Of a DNA stretch of 64,000 bases, positions 1 to 9,917 are shown piece after piece; the first letter of the stretch is position 1; each line of letters starts with the position of its first letter. The notes below the pieces were generated by a model. That model was not told the origin of the DNA, did no database searches, and was given only the letters and a program-made list of their open reading frames with translations. This DNA comes from Spartinivicinus poritis (GTDB lineage Bacteria > Pseudomonadota > Gammaproteobacteria > Pseudomonadales > Zooshikellaceae): assembly GCF_028858535.1 (NCBI RefSeq), contig NZ_JAPMOU010000001.1:186001-250000 (forward strand), written 5' to 3'. The position numbers and the translations under genes were made by a program.

Positions 1-122
1 TTCAGCTGAACTTCCCGGGTAAGCTGAGTTTTTAAGGATACATCTTTAGGCAATACTTCAGAGTAACCTGGAACTAATAAAACATCGTCAAATGTTAGGG
101 CTTCTTGGGCAACGCGCAACAT
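1..122 (-). CDS. guaB: IMP dehydrogenase, N-terminal fragment cut by window edge
   Basis: GuaB oxidises IMP to XMP with NAD+, the committed step of GTP synthesis. Only the first 40 codons are visible, because the gene runs off the left end of the window. Reading the minus strand from the ATG at 122-120 gives [20 protein letters not shown] and then [20 protein letters not shown], which is the highly conserved GuaB start. The catalytic Cys loop and CBS domains lie outside. Divergent xseA/guaB is the usual arrangement in pseudomonads. A sigma70-like promoter lies just upstream at 170-198. No frame break is seen in the visible part. Confidence 0.93.
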   Translation of the reverse strand, partial: MLRVAQEALTFDDVLLVPGYSEVLPKDVSLKTQLTREVQL

Positions 123-169
123 ACTATGTCTACCGTATTGGCTTGCAAGGTGGGTAAATAAATCCCGCC

Positions 170-198
170 AGTATAGCTTTTTTAGCTACTACTAACAA
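170..198 (-). promoter_or_regulatory. Sigma70-type promoter for guaB
   Basis: On the minus strand, a -35 TTGTTA (198-193), a 17-bp spacer and a -10 TATACT (175-170) lie about 50 bp before the guaB ATG. The leader contains a GC-rich inverted repeat at about 149-169. No PurR operator was identified. The promoter is inferred from consensus match and position only. Confidence 0.5.
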
Positions 199-231
199 TA
201 TCGACTGCTTTTAAAATCATCTAAGGCTGCT

Positions 232-1626
232 ATGACCATACCAACAGCGGACCCCTATATTTCTCAATCCACTCCAGAACGGCAAGTGCTGAGCGTTTCT
301 CAACTCAATCAACAGGTACGCCGACTGCTGGAAATTAGCTTAGGCCAGATTTGGGTAGAAGGTGAAATTTCTAACCTGGCGATTCCCTCATCAGGGCATT
401 GGTACTTCACCTTAAAAGATGCTAATGCCCAAGTTCGCTGCGCCATGTTCCGCAACAAAAACCAGCTACTAGGGTTTATTCCTGAAGAAGGCACCCAGGT
501 ATTAATGCGCGCCAAAGTAAGCTTGTATGAAGGCCGTGGAGACTACCAACTAATCGCTGAGTATTTAGAAGAGTCTGGTGATGGTGCACTGAGACGGGCA
601 TTTGAGCAATTAAAGCAAAAACTGTCACAACAGGGCTTTTTTGAGGAAGCACATAAACGACCAATTCCTGAACTACCTAAGCATATTGGGGTGGTTACCT
701 CTCCGACTGGTGCTGCCATTCATGATATTTTATCAGTACTGAAAAGACGCTTTCCTGCCATTCCTATTACCGTATTTCCCACCGCTGTTCAGGGCAAAGA
801 AGCTGCACCACAAATCGTTGCTGCAATTACAGCGGCTGAACGCTATGGCCAATGTGATGTGCTAGTTGTTGGTAGAGGTGGTGGTTCGTTAGAAGACTTG
901 TGGCCCTTCAACGAAGAAGTGGTCGCCCATGCTATTTATAATTGCTCAATACCTGTCGTGAGTGCAATTGGCCATGAGGTGGATTTTACGATTGCTGATT
1001 TTGTGGCTGACTTGCGTGCTCCTACCCCTTCGGCTGCAGCCGAAATGCTAAGTAGCGTTAGCCAGCAGGAGTGGCTATCTGTCATAACTAACTACCAAAA
1101 CTTGCTTAAAGAGAAGCTGCAAAATGCACTTGCTTTTCATCAACACCAATTGACTAGCCTGAAAAAAAGACTTCGTCACCCTGGTCACCGTTTACAAGAG
1201 TTAAGTCAACGGTTTGATGATTTGGAAATTCGCTTAAAGCAAGCAATGGATAAAAAATTGGTTATTGCCAAAAACCAGCTAAAACTTCAACATAATGCCA
1301 TCCAGCAACAGTCACCGGCTAAACAACTGTTGCAGTATCAACAATTCGTTCAATTACTTACCAATCGCTTACACCACAGTACTCAACAAGCACTAAAAAA
1401 CAATCAACTTAAAATGCAGCACGCAGCCAAACAACTACAAATGGTGAGTCCATTGGCGACATTAAGCCGAGGTTATTCGATTACTTTAACTGAAGATAAG
1501 AGTCAGGCTATTCGCTCTTATAGTGAGGTAAAACCAGGGGACCAGCTAACAACTTTACTGACTGATGGGGAAATTAGCTGCCGGGTAGAAAAAACAACAA
1601 AGCGCCGAGCGCTAAAGACCAAATAA
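232..1626 (+). CDS. xseA: Exodeoxyribonuclease VII large subunit
   Basis: Catalytic subunit of exonuclease VII, a cytoplasmic nuclease that degrades single-stranded DNA from both ends to oligonucleotides and works with several XseB subunits. The 464-residue length is typical. The N-terminal OB fold (about 20-115) carries VEGEISNL. The catalytic domain shows GVVTSPTGAAIHDIL (about 153-167), GRGGGSLEDLWPFNEE (214-229) and AIGHEVDFTIADFVADLRAP (245-264). The rest is a long Gln/Lys/Leu-rich coiled coil that binds XseB, ending in the conserved LSRGYSIT motif. The ATG start has AAGG five bases upstream. xseB is not in the window. The gene converges on der across a structured intergenic region. Confidence 0.97.
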   Translation: MTIPTADPYISQSTPERQVLSVSQLNQQVRRLLEISLGQIWVEGEISNLAIPSSGHWYFTLKDANAQVRCAMFRNKNQLLGFIPEEGTQVLMRAKVSLYEGRGDYQLIAEYLEESGDGALRRAFEQLKQKLSQQGFFEEAHKRPIPELPKHIGVVTSPTGAAIHDILSVLKRRFPAIPITVFPTAVQGKEAAPQIVAAITAAERYGQCDVLVVGRGGGSLEDLWPFNEEVVAHAIYNCSIPVVSAIGHEVDFTIADFVADLRAPTPSAAAEMLSSVSQQEWLSVITNYQNLLKEKLQNALAFHQHQLTSLKKRLRHPGHRLQELSQRFDDLEIRLKQAMDKKLVIAKNQLKLQHNAIQQQSPAKQLLQYQQFVQLLTNRLHHSTQQALKNNQLKMQHAAKQLQMVSPLATLSRGYSITLTEDKSQAIRSYSEVKPGDQLTTLLTDGEISCRVEKTTKRRALKTK

Positions 1627-1693
1627 AGCAAAAAGCTGACTTGCTAGGGAATATCACAAAAACTAACAGATATGGGGTAACAGGGTATTCTAT

Positions 1694-1809
1694 CGCCGCT
1701 GTCGGGAACAGTTTTAGCTCTAAAGGCCAGGGATGGCCTTTAGAGCGGCGAGGAATAAACTGTTATTCCGTGTCAGACGCAAAACTTCTTTTCAACATCC
1801 TTTTGCGTC
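1694..1809. repeat. Nested inverted repeats between convergent xseA and der
   Basis: A perfect 13-bp hairpin (GCTCTAAAGGCCA 1717-1729 with TGGCCTTTAGAGC 1734-1746, loop GGGA) is enclosed by AACAGTTT (1707-1714) pairing AAACTGTT (1757-1764). A CGCCGCT/AGCGGCG pair (1694-1700 and 1744-1750) competes for the inner arm. A separate 9-bp inverted repeat, GACGCAAAA (1776-1784) with TTTTGCGTC (1801-1809), follows. None has a clear T-tract, so a plain intrinsic terminator is unlikely. It looks like an intergenic structured or REP-type element, possibly with a transcription-ending role for both genes. No second copy was noticed in this window. Confidence 0.55.
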
Positions 1810-1872
1810 ACCCTAGTTAAGAAAAATTTTTTATGATCATCGATTATTTAAATGATCAGACTCGAAGGGTAA

Positions 1873-3342
1873 CTAGCTTTTTTTCTTACGTTTCTTCTTA
1901 TGCTCTGCCTTTTTCACATGTTTCATTAGACGTTTTTTCTTATTAACTTGACGATCTGATAACTTATTCTTTTTCCCTGCATAAGGGTTTTCGCCACCTT
2001 TAAACTCAATGCGTATTGGCGTACCAACAATCTTTAATTCCCTGCGGAAAGTATTTTCTAAATAGCGCTGATAACTGGCAGGCACTTCACTGGTTTGATT
2101 ACCATGAATCACAATAATCGGTGGATTACTTCCTCCCATGTGGGCATAACGTAATTTAATGCGATTACCTCGAACCAAAGGAGGCTGATGCTCAACTATT
2201 GCATCCTCTAACAAACGCGTCAGTTGGTTAGTTGACCAGCGACTCATTGCTGCTTGATAAGCTTCTTCTACTGACTTATATAAATTTCCTACGCCAGATC
2301 CATGGAGTGCAGAAATATAGTGAATGCGAGCAAAATTAATAAAACCCAAACGGCGCTCCAGTTCTTCCTTAACCTGGGTTTTCATTTCTGTATCCATGCC
2401 ATCCCACTTATTCAGTGCGATCACAACCGCTCGACCTGACTCTAAAATAAAACTCAATAAGTGTAGGTCTTGATCAACCAAGCCTTCTTTAGCATCTAAA
2501 ACCAGAATCACGACATTAGCATCACTAATTGCCTGTAAGGTTTTAACAACAGAAAACTTTTCAACGGCCTCTTTGACTTTGCCACGACGACGTACACCAG
2601 CCGTATCAATTAACGTGTATTTTTGCTCTTGTCGTTCAAAAGGAATATAAATGCTATCGCGCGTAGTGCCTGCATGGTCAAACACAACCACCCGATCCTC
2701 ACCCAGCATTCTATTGACCAACGTAGATTTACCGACATTGGGACGCCCGACAATACCTATTTTTATGCCCTGGGCTTCTTGCTCAATTTCAGCTGTTTGC
2801 TGCTCTTCAACCCCTTCTGCACTTTCTGCTAACTCAGTCAATTCTTCAGGTTTGGGAAACTCATCCAAAACCTTATTAATCAGCGCTTTCACACCACGAC
2901 CATGGGCAGCAGCAATACCTTCGACATTAGCAAGACCCAGCTCATAAAAATCTGCCAATGCTGCATCAGCATCTAAACCGTCCAGCTTGTTTACCACTAA
3001 ATAAGCAGACTTATTATGTATCCGTAAGTGCTTGGCAATCATTTCATCAGCTGGAGTCAACCCTGCCCGAGCATCAACCAGAAATAACACTGCATCAGCC
3101 TCATCAATCGCTTGCAACGACTGACCAGCCATCATGGCATCAATGCCTTCCTCGTTACCAGTGATACCACCTGTATCAATTACCAAATAATCGCGATTGC
3201 CAAGCTTTCCTTCACCATACTGACGGTCACGGGTTAAGCCAGAAAAGTTTGCAACTAAAGCATCTCTGGAACGGGTGAGTCGATTAAACAGGGTCGACTT
3301 TCCTACATTCGGTCTTCCCACTAGAGCAATGACTGGTGTCAT
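1873..3342 (-). CDS. der: Ribosome biogenesis GTPase Der (EngA)
   Basis: Essential double-Era-like GTPase that acts in 50S subunit maturation. Two G domains are visible. The first has P-loop GRPNVGKST (9-17), DTGG (57-60) and NKLD (118-121). The second has GRPNVGKST (199-207), DTAG and NKWD. An acidic linker of about 30 residues separates them. A KH-like C-terminal domain follows, and the tail is very rich in Lys and Arg, as in other Der proteins. The ATG start is family-typical. It is the last gene of the minus-strand series, but a strong hairpin at 3424-3455 separates it from bamB, so it probably also has its own promoter in the bamB-der gap. Confidence 0.98.
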   Translation of the reverse strand: MTPVIALVGRPNVGKSTLFNRLTRSRDALVANFSGLTRDRQYGEGKLGNRDYLVIDTGGITGNEEGIDAMMAGQSLQAIDEADAVLFLVDARAGLTPADEMIAKHLRIHNKSAYLVVNKLDGLDADAALADFYELGLANVEGIAAAHGRGVKALINKVLDEFPKPEELTELAESAEGVEEQQTAEIEQEAQGIKIGIVGRPNVGKSTLVNRMLGEDRVVVFDHAGTTRDSIYIPFERQEQKYTLIDTAGVRRRGKVKEAVEKFSVVKTLQAISDANVVILVLDAKEGLVDQDLHLLSFILESGRAVVIALNKWDGMDTEMKTQVKEELERRLGFINFARIHYISALHGSGVGNLYKSVEEAYQAAMSRWSTNQLTRLLEDAIVEHQPPLVRGNRIKLRYAHMGGSNPPIIVIHGNQTSEVPASYQRYLENTFRRELKIVGTPIRIEFKGGENPYAGKKNKLSDRQVNKKKRLMKHVKKAEHKKKRKKKS

Positions 3343-3423
3343 AACATTTCCTACAACTTCAAAAGCACCCTAAGTGCTGAATTAACCCAATGATAGGTTA
3401 TTAATTTAAATGCTTATAACAAC

Positions 3424-3455
3424 AAACGGCTGCTTGTGATCACAAGCAGCCGTTT
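3424..3455 (-). terminator. Intrinsic terminator after bamB
   Basis: A perfect palindrome with 16-bp arms (AAACGGCTGCTTGTGA and its complement), centred at 3439/3440, lies between bamB and der. On the minus strand it runs into TTTGTTGTT. It could act as a terminator or as a partial read-through element controlling der. Confidence 0.8.
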
Positions 3456-3474
3456 TAAAGTAAGGTAAGATCGT

Positions 3475-4647
3475 TTACTTAACAATTTCCAGTGCAGTTA
3501 AGTCACCATCATTACTATATACATAAACAAATACGCCATCCGTCACTGGTTGAGTACGAATGCCTGAGCTATCCACTTTAACCCGTGCAACAAACTGCCC
3601 TTCTAATTGGGAAATATAATGTATATAGCCCTCAAAATCGCCCACTACAACATAGTTACTGATTGGTGTAGGAGCAGTGATTTTACGGTTTTCTAAATCT
3701 TGCTGTTGCCACAATGTAGAGCTGGAATTTAAGTCAACCGCTGTTACATAGCTTTGGCTATCAGACAAATAGATATTACCAAAACCCTGAGCCAAGCCTT
3801 CTGCACTAGAGGCTTTACGTTGCCAAAGCACTTCACCTGAACGAGGGTCAAGCGCAACCAGCTGTCCTTGGTAGCTAACTGCGTAAATGACACCTTCGTG
3901 GAATAGAGGTGTTGCATCAATATCCACTATTCGTTCCAGCTCGTTACGCCCTTGAGGCACAGCTACACGCTGCTCCCAAACCTGAATTCCCTTGTCTGCG
4001 GCAAATGCTTTCATTTTGCCATCAGAAAAGCCACTAACAGCCAGTCCTTTAATCAACAATGGCGAGCTAGTGCCGCGAAGAGTTAATACTGGCGGGTTAC
4101 CTTCATAAATCCATAGGCGCTCGCCTGTTTCTGCATCTAACCCCACCAATTTATCATCAATACTGCGAGCAATAACGACTTGACCATCAGTTTGCGGTGC
4201 AGCAAGTACTTCACTGGTTAGCTGTGCTTTCCAAGCGACTTTGCCATCATCTTGGTTTAATGCGACTACTTCACCTGTTTCAGTGCCTAGCAACACTTTG
4301 CCAAAACCAGCAGTAACACCACCACTTACTGGCAGCTCAAGCTCAACTTCCCACAGCTCTTTTCCAGAGTCACGATCCAGAGCAACCACTTCACCATGAA
4401 CATCACTGGCAAAAATCCGATTACCATCAATTGCTGGAGTTAATTTGTAGTATTTATCATCATAGCCATCACCCACTTGATGGTTCCAAACTTCGCGAAC
4501 CTTAATGGAGTTTTCAATATCGGTTAAAGGCTTTGGTTCCAGTGCAGTATCACTATCATCAGAGTCAAACAAGCTACAGCCAGAGACCAATGCAAACAAG
4601 GCCACTGTACTGACTAACTTGAGGAATGTGTGACTATTTTGCTTCAC
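3475..4647 (-). CDS. bamB: Outer-membrane assembly lipoprotein BamB
   Basis: Periplasmic lipoprotein of the BAM complex that supports BamA in inserting beta-barrel proteins. The N terminus has a signal peptide ending in the lipobox LVSGC (Cys about 24), followed by an Asp-rich mature start that fits outer-membrane retention. The rest is an eight-bladed PQQ-like beta-propeller with recurrent blade motifs such as ALDRDSGKELWEVEL, GLDAETGERLWIYEG and ALDPRSGEVLWQRK. The 390-residue length is normal. It lies 13 bp after yfgM, in the hisS-yfgM-bamB cluster typical of gammaproteobacteria. bamD is also in the window, at 33 kb. Confidence 0.97.
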   Translation of the reverse strand: MKQNSHTFLKLVSTVALFALVSGCSLFDSDDSDTALEPKPLTDIENSIKVREVWNHQVGDGYDDKYYKLTPAIDGNRIFASDVHGEVVALDRDSGKELWEVELELPVSGGVTAGFGKVLLGTETGEVVALNQDDGKVAWKAQLTSEVLAAPQTDGQVVIARSIDDKLVGLDAETGERLWIYEGNPPVLTLRGTSSPLLIKGLAVSGFSDGKMKAFAADKGIQVWEQRVAVPQGRNELERIVDIDATPLFHEGVIYAVSYQGQLVALDPRSGEVLWQRKASSAEGLAQGFGNIYLSDSQSYVTAVDLNSSSTLWQQQDLENRKITAPTPISNYVVVGDFEGYIHYISQLEGQFVARVKVDSSGIRTQPVTDGVFVYVYSNDGDLTALEIVK

Positions 4648-4660
4648 TTAACACCTTCCT

Positions 4661-5323
4661 TTACTGAGCAGCTAAATCATCTAGCTTGACTTGAACAAAT
4701 AGATTGGGCTGACCATTATCTTTACTGGCATCGAGTGCTTTTTGGTATGCGTCACGCGCCTTAGCCTGATTACCTTGAGCTAAATAAACATCCCCTTTAA
4801 AGGACTCATAATTAGCAGTAAATTTACCTGCATCAACTTTCTCAACCAGTGCTAATGCCTTATCAGCCTGGTCAGTAGACTCGGCAAAAATCACCCTTGC
4901 CAAACGCAGCTTGGCGACCAGTTTGAGGTTAGTATCAACATCTTGCTTTAGCACCCATTCCAATTCAGTTTTAGCTGCAGCCAGGTCTTTTTCAGCTACA
5001 GCCTGCTTTGCTTTGACAAATGCAGCAAATACAGCATAAGTCGTATCAGAAAATTCTGTTTTTAACTGGTTGGCAAGATGTTCCAAAGATGACTTATCTT
5101 CGTCACTTAACTCCCCTTGAGCAGACTTGCTAGATACTTCTAATAAGTCGCTATAAATTGCTGATGCCTCAGCAGCAACCGACAGCTTATGGTTTTGCCA
5201 GCCTTTATAACCGAATACACCAGCCAGCGCGACACTGATACCAACCAAAATGGCTGTACCATTTTCTTTCCACCATTTTTTCAGTGCTTCTAACTGCTCT
5301 TCCTCAGTACGGTAGGCTTCCAC
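4661..5323 (-). CDS. yfgM: YfgM-type ancillary SecYEG translocon subunit (TPR)
   Basis: Single-pass inner-membrane protein with a periplasmic TPR-like domain. In E. coli, YfgM associates with SecYEG and PpiD and links translocation to periplasmic chaperones. The start MEAYRTEEEQLEALKKWW and a transmembrane helix at about 23-41 are typical of the family. Helical repeats rich in Ala, Lys and Asp follow, including the conserved SFKGDVYLAQGNQAKARDAY near the C terminus. The length of 220 fits. It sits between hisS and bamB as in other gammaproteobacteria. The molecular role is transferred from E. coli. Confidence 0.9.
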   Translation of the reverse strand: MEAYRTEEEQLEALKKWWKENGTAILVGISVALAGVFGYKGWQNHKLSVAAEASAIYSDLLEVSSKSAQGELSDEDKSSLEHLANQLKTEFSDTTYAVFAAFVKAKQAVAEKDLAAAKTELEWVLKQDVDTNLKLVAKLRLARVIFAESTDQADKALALVEKVDAGKFTANYESFKGDVYLAQGNQAKARDAYQKALDASKDNGQPNLFVQVKLDDLAAQ

Positions 5324-5430
5324 CCTTCACTCCTGTACAAATTTTTATCTATCTTTCATTTACTCAATAGGCTGCAATTTTGCAGCCGCACATGGTAGCA
5401 CAAAAATAAGGCATAAGCTGCCATATCATA

Positions 5431-6702
5431 TTAAAGGGCTTTAAGTTCAGTGATTAATTGATCAAATCCCAGCGTTTGCTGGGGTTTATCCTCTCTCAGC
5501 CACTTAATGGTTACCTGTTGCTGTTCCTGTTCAGATTCACCAATTATCAGTGCAACAGCAGCACCTGACTTATCAGCCCGTTTCATCAGGCTCTTAAAGC
5601 TACTGCGACCACACTGCGTTTGCAACCGAAGTGTAGGTAACGCTGAGCGGATCTTTTCTGCAATCATTAACGAGTATCCAGTCACATCTCCTACACCTAA
5701 CAAGGCAGCATCAACCTGTTGTTTGGCTGTTGCAGGAATTTTATCCAGTGACTCTAACATTAAAATCAGCCGCTCTAATCCCATCGCAAAGCCGACAGCA
5801 GGTGTAGACTTTCCACCTAATTGGGTTACTAGCCCATCATAGCGACCACCGGCACAAACCGTTCCTTGTGCGCCTAACTCATCTGTAATCCACTCAAAAA
5901 CTGTATCGCAGTAATAATCTAAACCACGCACTAGTTTGGGGTTAATCTGATAACCAATCTTAGCCTGATCCAGAATTGCTAATAATTGATCAAAATGTGC
6001 TTTAGAAGTTTCATCTAAAAATTCTGTTAAAACTGGTGCACCTTTTAAGACAGCCTGGGTTTGAGGGTCTTTACTGTCCAAAATCCGCAACGGATTAGAC
6101 GACAAGCGACGCACACTGTCTTCATCCAACTGATCTTTATATTGATTAAGGTATTCAACCAATGCTTCCCGATAACGAACGCGTGACTCAGTAGTACCAA
6201 GCGAGTTGATTTCTAGACGCACCACATCATCGATGCCTAACATTTGCCACAAACGAGCGGTCATGATAATCAGCTCTGCATCAATATCAGGGCCTTGCAG
6301 GCCAAATGCTTCAACACCTAATTGGTGGAACTGACGATAGCGCCCCTTTTGAGGCCGTTCATGGCGAAACATCGGACCCATATACCACATCCGCTGTATT
6401 TGATTAAAAATCAAACCGTGCTCTATGGCAGCTCTCACACAACTAGCAGTACCTTCAGGCCGTAAGGTTAAGCTATCTCCATTACGATCTTCAAAGGTGT
6501 ACATTTCTTTTTCAACGATATCAGTGACTTCACCAATAGAGCGCTTAAATAAGTCAGTGCTTTCAACAATGGGTGTACGAATTTCATGGTAGCCATAGGC
6601 TGCCTGTAGCTGGCGAATTATTTGCTCAACATACTGCCAACTGCTGGATTCAGCTGGCAGAATATCATTCATCCCACGAATTGCTTGAAGTTTTTTCGCC
6701 AA
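5431..6702 (-). CDS. hisS: Histidyl-tRNA synthetase
   Basis: Class II aminoacyl-tRNA synthetase charging tRNA-His. Visible motifs are the N-terminal [10 protein letters not shown], motif 2 [20 protein letters not shown] (about 112-131), the histidine-specific [15 protein letters not shown] (about 258-272) and motif 3 GFAMGLERL. An anticodon-binding domain forms the last 100 residues. The 423-residue length matches E. coli. The start codon reads TTG (6702-6700): [12 protein letters not shown] aligns exactly with the family N terminus, and AAGG lies about 9 bases upstream, so the rare TTG start is well supported. It is preceded by the ispG terminator, so it likely starts its own hisS-yfgM-bamB unit. 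Confidence 0.97.
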   Translation of the reverse strand: MAKKLQAIRGMNDILPAESSSWQYVEQIIRQLQAAYGYHEIRTPIVESTDLFKRSIGEVTDIVEKEMYTFEDRNGDSLTLRPEGTASCVRAAIEHGLIFNQIQRMWYMGPMFRHERPQKGRYRQFHQLGVEAFGLQGPDIDAELIIMTARLWQMLGIDDVVRLEINSLGTTESRVRYREALVEYLNQYKDQLDEDSVRRLSSNPLRILDSKDPQTQAVLKGAPVLTEFLDETSKAHFDQLLAILDQAKIGYQINPKLVRGLDYYCDTVFEWITDELGAQGTVCAGGRYDGLVTQLGGKSTPAVGFAMGLERLILMLESLDKIPATAKQQVDAALLGVGDVTGYSLMIAEKIRSALPTLRLQTQCGRSSFKSLMKRADKSGAAVALIIGESEQEQQQVTIKWLREDKPQQTLGFDQLITELKAL

Positions 6703-6869
6703 GGAACTGTACCTTTTTTATCTAAGTCTGCGACTAAATTTCAATTAACCTGTTCAAGCCCTGGCCAGGCATTAATAGTAGCCACCAGGTATAAGAAAAG
6801 TGATTCTACGGATATTAAGTGCTGCTGGCCATAGCTTGTTAACCAGAGAGAGCAACAAAAGACAGACAA

Positions 6870-6895
6870 ACAAAAAAGCCCTAATAAAAGGGCTT
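6870..6895 (-). terminator. Intrinsic terminator after ispG
   Basis: A 7-bp stem AAGCCCT/AGGGCTT (6876-6882 with 6889-6895) is followed on the minus strand by TTTTTTG. It separates the ispG end from hisS. Confidence 0.8.
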
Positions 6896-6930
6896 CTATT
6901 TATAAAAAAGTAAGGGGAAAATAATACAGG

Positions 6931-8043
6931 TTAGGCTTTGGCTATCACGTTTGCTAACTCTTCTTCTTTTTGCTTAGCCTTAGTACGGATCATATTTTCC
7001 AAGTGATCCACCAAAGTATCATTTTTCAACTTATGGCTGGGCTTGCCATCTTCATAAATCAGGTTGCTTGGCGTACCACCGGTTAAGCCAATATCCGCTT
7101 CTTTCGCTTCACCAGGCCCGTTCACCACACAGCCAATGACAGCAACATCGAGGGGTACATTAATATCTTCCAGGCGTTGCTCTAATTCATTCATGGTTTT
7201 AATGACATCAAAATTCTGTCTTGAGCAGCTTGGGCAGGCAATAAAATTAATGCCACGGGTCCGTAGTTTTAAACTTTTTAGAATATCAAAACCTACTTTC
7301 ACTTCTTGTACAGGGTCAGCAGCAAGAGATACGCGCAAAGTGTCACCAATACCATCCATCAGCAATAACCCCAAACCAACTGATGACTTCACTGCTCCAG
7401 AGCGAAAGCCGCCTGCTTCGGTAATTCCCAAGTGAAGTGGTTGGTCAATTTGATTCGCCAGCAAGCGATAGGCTGCTACTGTAGTAAATACACCAGAGGC
7501 TTTCAGGCTGATTTTAAATTCTTGAAAATCAAGCTTGTCGAGAATATCAATATGGCGAAAAGCAGACTCGACCAAAGCTTCAGGAGTTGGCTCGCCATAT
7601 TTTTTTTGCAAATCCTTTTCAAGTGATCCAGCATTAACCCCTATACGAATGGGAATACCTTTATCTTTTGCAGCATCGACTACTGCTCTCACTCGATCTT
7701 CTCTGCCAATATTACCTGGGTTGATCCGCAAACAGTCAACACCATTTTCAGCTACTTTCAGAGCAATACGGTAATCAAAGTGGATATCCGCTACTAAAGG
7801 CACTGTCACTCGCTGGCGAATTTTGGCAAAAGCTTCTGCTGCATCTAGGCTAGGAACAGAAACTCTGACAATGTCGGCACCTGCTTCTTGCAGTGCTTCA
7901 ATCTGCCCTACTGTGGCAGCAACATCACAAGTCTCTGTATTAGTCATGCTTTGTACTGAAATAGGAGCATCCCCTCCGACCGCAACATCTCCTACATGAA
8001 TCTGGCGCGATTTACGTCTTTTGATGGGGGATTCAGCAAACAT
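6931..8043 (-). CDS. ispG: HMB-PP synthase (flavodoxin-dependent) IspG
   Basis: Converts MEcPP to HMBPP in the MEP isoprenoid pathway using a [4Fe-4S] cluster. Cluster ligands are visible as CPSC (C270 and C273) and [10 protein letters not shown] (C305, with the usual following Glu). The TIM-barrel N half includes [13 protein letters not shown] and LRINPGNIG. The length of 370 is standard. It lies 5 bp after rodZ, the usual rodZ-ispG order. The next pathway enzyme, IspH, is at 45.8 kb. A flavodoxin, a plausible electron donor, is encoded at 58.4 kb, and the isc machinery that supplies the cluster lies upstream. Confidence 0.98.
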   Translation of the reverse strand: MFAESPIKRRKSRQIHVGDVAVGGDAPISVQSMTNTETCDVAATVGQIEALQEAGADIVRVSVPSLDAAEAFAKIRQRVTVPLVADIHFDYRIALKVAENGVDCLRINPGNIGREDRVRAVVDAAKDKGIPIRIGVNAGSLEKDLQKKYGEPTPEALVESAFRHIDILDKLDFQEFKISLKASGVFTTVAAYRLLANQIDQPLHLGITEAGGFRSGAVKSSVGLGLLLMDGIGDTLRVSLAADPVQEVKVGFDILKSLKLRTRGINFIACPSCSRQNFDVIKTMNELEQRLEDINVPLDVAVIGCVVNGPGEAKEADIGLTGGTPSNLIYEDGKPSHKLKNDTLVDHLENMIRTKAKQKEEELANVIAKA

Positions 8044-8048
8044 GAAGA

Positions 8049-9110
8049 CTACTCCTTACCTAGCACTAACTTGGCGACATCACCACGGGTGAATGGGGCG
8101 ACATTCACTGCTCCCCCATTAAACTGGAGCAATTTTACCATACTTGCTTTACCTAGCTTAATTTTTATCGGCCCAGCTTGCTTGAGTTCTAGTTTACTGC
8201 CTGCTCGATATAAAGCTTTGACTAAGGCATTATTGGTTTGGGCATCTCTGACTTCTGTCCAGCAAGGACCATCAAAGGTTATCAGTAGGTGGTTAATACC
8301 TTCCTCTACGTTAGTTAGCGCAGCTTCAGTTGACAGTTCTGAAGTGACCTCACCACTAGCCGGTTGAGGTGTATTTTCTGCGGTAGACTGATTAACAACC
8401 TCCTCTGTTTGACTGGCAGTGCTTGATGTTTCTTCTGTTTCAGCAGCTGTAGCCTCACTTATTGCCGGCTCTTCTGCTACAGCCAATACCTGCGTTTCTT
8501 CCTGTTCTGGCAAAACCTGTTCGGCAATTGCTTCAGCAACGGCCACTTCTGCACTAGGTTTAGCATCAACTGCTTGCTGCTCTTGTTGCTGAGCCTCAGC
8601 CAGCACATTCACAACGGTCTCACCTGTTACCGTTTCAACAGTAATTTCATTTTCTTCTAAGTCAGCATTAGGGTTCTCTGTCAGTGGTTGATTAACCTCG
8701 TTTTGCCACCAAACAACCGTTAATGCCACGAGTCCACCAATTAATAAGTAAGTAAACCATTTAAATATGGGGTGGCTAGTTTCATCAGGTGCTTCAACTT
8801 CTGTCACTGATATTGGTTTATGCTCTTTTGCAGCAGCACCGGTAAAACGATCAAATGCCTGAATGACCTGGTTTGGATCCAGACCAACAAAATCAGCATA
8901 GCGCCTTAAATACCCTCGAACGAAGGTTAGTCCAGGTAATTTATCAAATGCAGAGCACTCTATTGCCTGAACAAAATCAACGCTAATTTTCAGGTTATCA
9001 GCAACCTCATCTTGCCCAACACCGAGATTCTGTCGTTGCTGAGCTAACATTTCCCCTGGAGTAATATGATCCTGATATGACTCCAGAGGTTTGATATTTT
9101 CACTCTTCAT
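8049..9110 (-). CDS. rodZ: Cell-shape protein RodZ
   Basis: Membrane-anchored cytoskeletal adaptor that binds MreB and helps maintain rod shape. Residues about 17-85 form an Xre/Cro-type helix-turn-helix ([20 protein letters not shown], then [20 protein letters not shown]). One transmembrane helix lies at about 117-135 ([16 protein letters not shown]). A long Glu/Ala/Thr/Gln-rich periplasmic linker of about 130 residues follows, then a C-terminal DUF4115 domain ([16 protein letters not shown] to the end). The ATG overlaps the pilF stop by 11 bases, which suggests translational coupling. The low-complexity linker varies freely in this family. Confidence 0.93.
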   Translation of the reverse strand: MKSENIKPLESYQDHITPGEMLAQQRQNLGVGQDEVADNLKISVDFVQAIECSAFDKLPGLTFVRGYLRRYADFVGLDPNQVIQAFDRFTGAAAKEHKPISVTEVEAPDETSHPIFKWFTYLLIGGLVALTVVWWQNEVNQPLTENPNADLEENEITVETVTGETVVNVLAEAQQQEQQAVDAKPSAEVAVAEAIAEQVLPEQEETQVLAVAEEPAISEATAAETEETSSTASQTEEVVNQSTAENTPQPASGEVTSELSTEAALTNVEEGINHLLITFDGPCWTEVRDAQTNNALVKALYRAGSKLELKQAGPIKIKLGKASMVKLLQFNGGAVNVAPFTRGDVAKLVLGKE

Positions 9111-9879
9111 TCGCTAATAAACCCTGGTACTGCTTTAGCTCTTCTGAGCCAGGATACATCTTTTTCAACATTAAGCCATAACTGGCAACTACATCATTGT
9201 TTTCAAATACTTTGGCAATTTTCACACCTAGCCATAAAGAGCGTGCATTTTGACGGGACAGTTGTTTAAATTGCTCATAATGGCTCTTTGCTGGTATATA
9301 TTTTTGTTCTTGATATAAGATGTCAGCCAGCTCAAGATGAGCCTTAGGAAGTCTTTTATTAAGTCGAAGTCCTTTTTCAAAGTATTCCTTTGCCTCTTCT
9401 TTTTTACCCAGCTTCAGTGCAACAAGCCCCATATTTTCATAAGAATAACTACGCTTGGGGTAGTAGACATTAGAGGCTGCTTTATCCAACTGCTTTAATG
9501 CATCTTCATAACGGCCTTGAGCGTATAAAAAAGCACCATAGTTGTTGTGCACATCAGAGGGCTCGTCACTATAACGAATAGCTTTACGAAAAGTCTTTTC
9601 AGCTAGCTCATTCTCACCTTCCAACTGATTCACCATAGCCAACACTGAATAAGCCTCACCTGAGCCGCTATCGTAATCAAGGGCTTTTTCCAGTGGCTTA
9701 CGTGCCAAGCCTGCTTGCCCTTCTCGAATATAAGCTTTAGCTAAGCGAATTTGTGCAGTGACAACTTTATCTTCATCAATTTCTTTGCCACTTGGCGTTG
9801 TCGTGACACAGCCCACTTGCAGGAGAAGTAACATACAACCTAACAATACCTTATTGGCTGTTCTTTTATTAGTCACCAT
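9100..9879 (-). CDS. pilF: Type IV pilus biogenesis/stability lipoprotein PilF (PilW)
   Basis: Outer-membrane lipoprotein pilotin that localises and multimerises the PilQ secretin. The signal peptide ends in the lipobox LQVGC, followed by TTTPSGKEIDEDK and about six TPR repeats (AYIREGQAGLARKPLEKALD; NNYGAFLYAQGRYEDALKQL; ENMGLVALKLGKKEEAKEYF). In-frame starts exist at 9900 (TTG), 9888 (ATG) and 9879 (ATG). I chose 9879 because it gives a compact MVTNKRTANK signal and has GGGGG just upstream, though at short spacing. The gene sits between rlmN and rodZ as in Pseudomonas. Its partners here are the pilSR and minor-pilin genes at 36-46 kb. Confidence 0.93.
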   Translation of the reverse strand: MVTNKRTANKVLLGCMLLLLQVGCVTTTPSGKEIDEDKVVTAQIRLAKAYIREGQAGLARKPLEKALDYDSGSGEAYSVLAMVNQLEGENELAEKTFRKAIRYSDEPSDVHNNYGAFLYAQGRYEDALKQLDKAASNVYYPKRSYSYENMGLVALKLGKKEEAKEYFEKGLRLNKRLPKAHLELADILYQEQKYIPAKSHYEQFKQLSRQNARSLWLGVKIAKVFENNDVVASYGLMLKKMYPGSEELKQYQGLLANEE

Positions 9880-9917
9880 AGCCCCCATTGGATGCAACAA
9901 AAGTAATTAGCTTGTAA

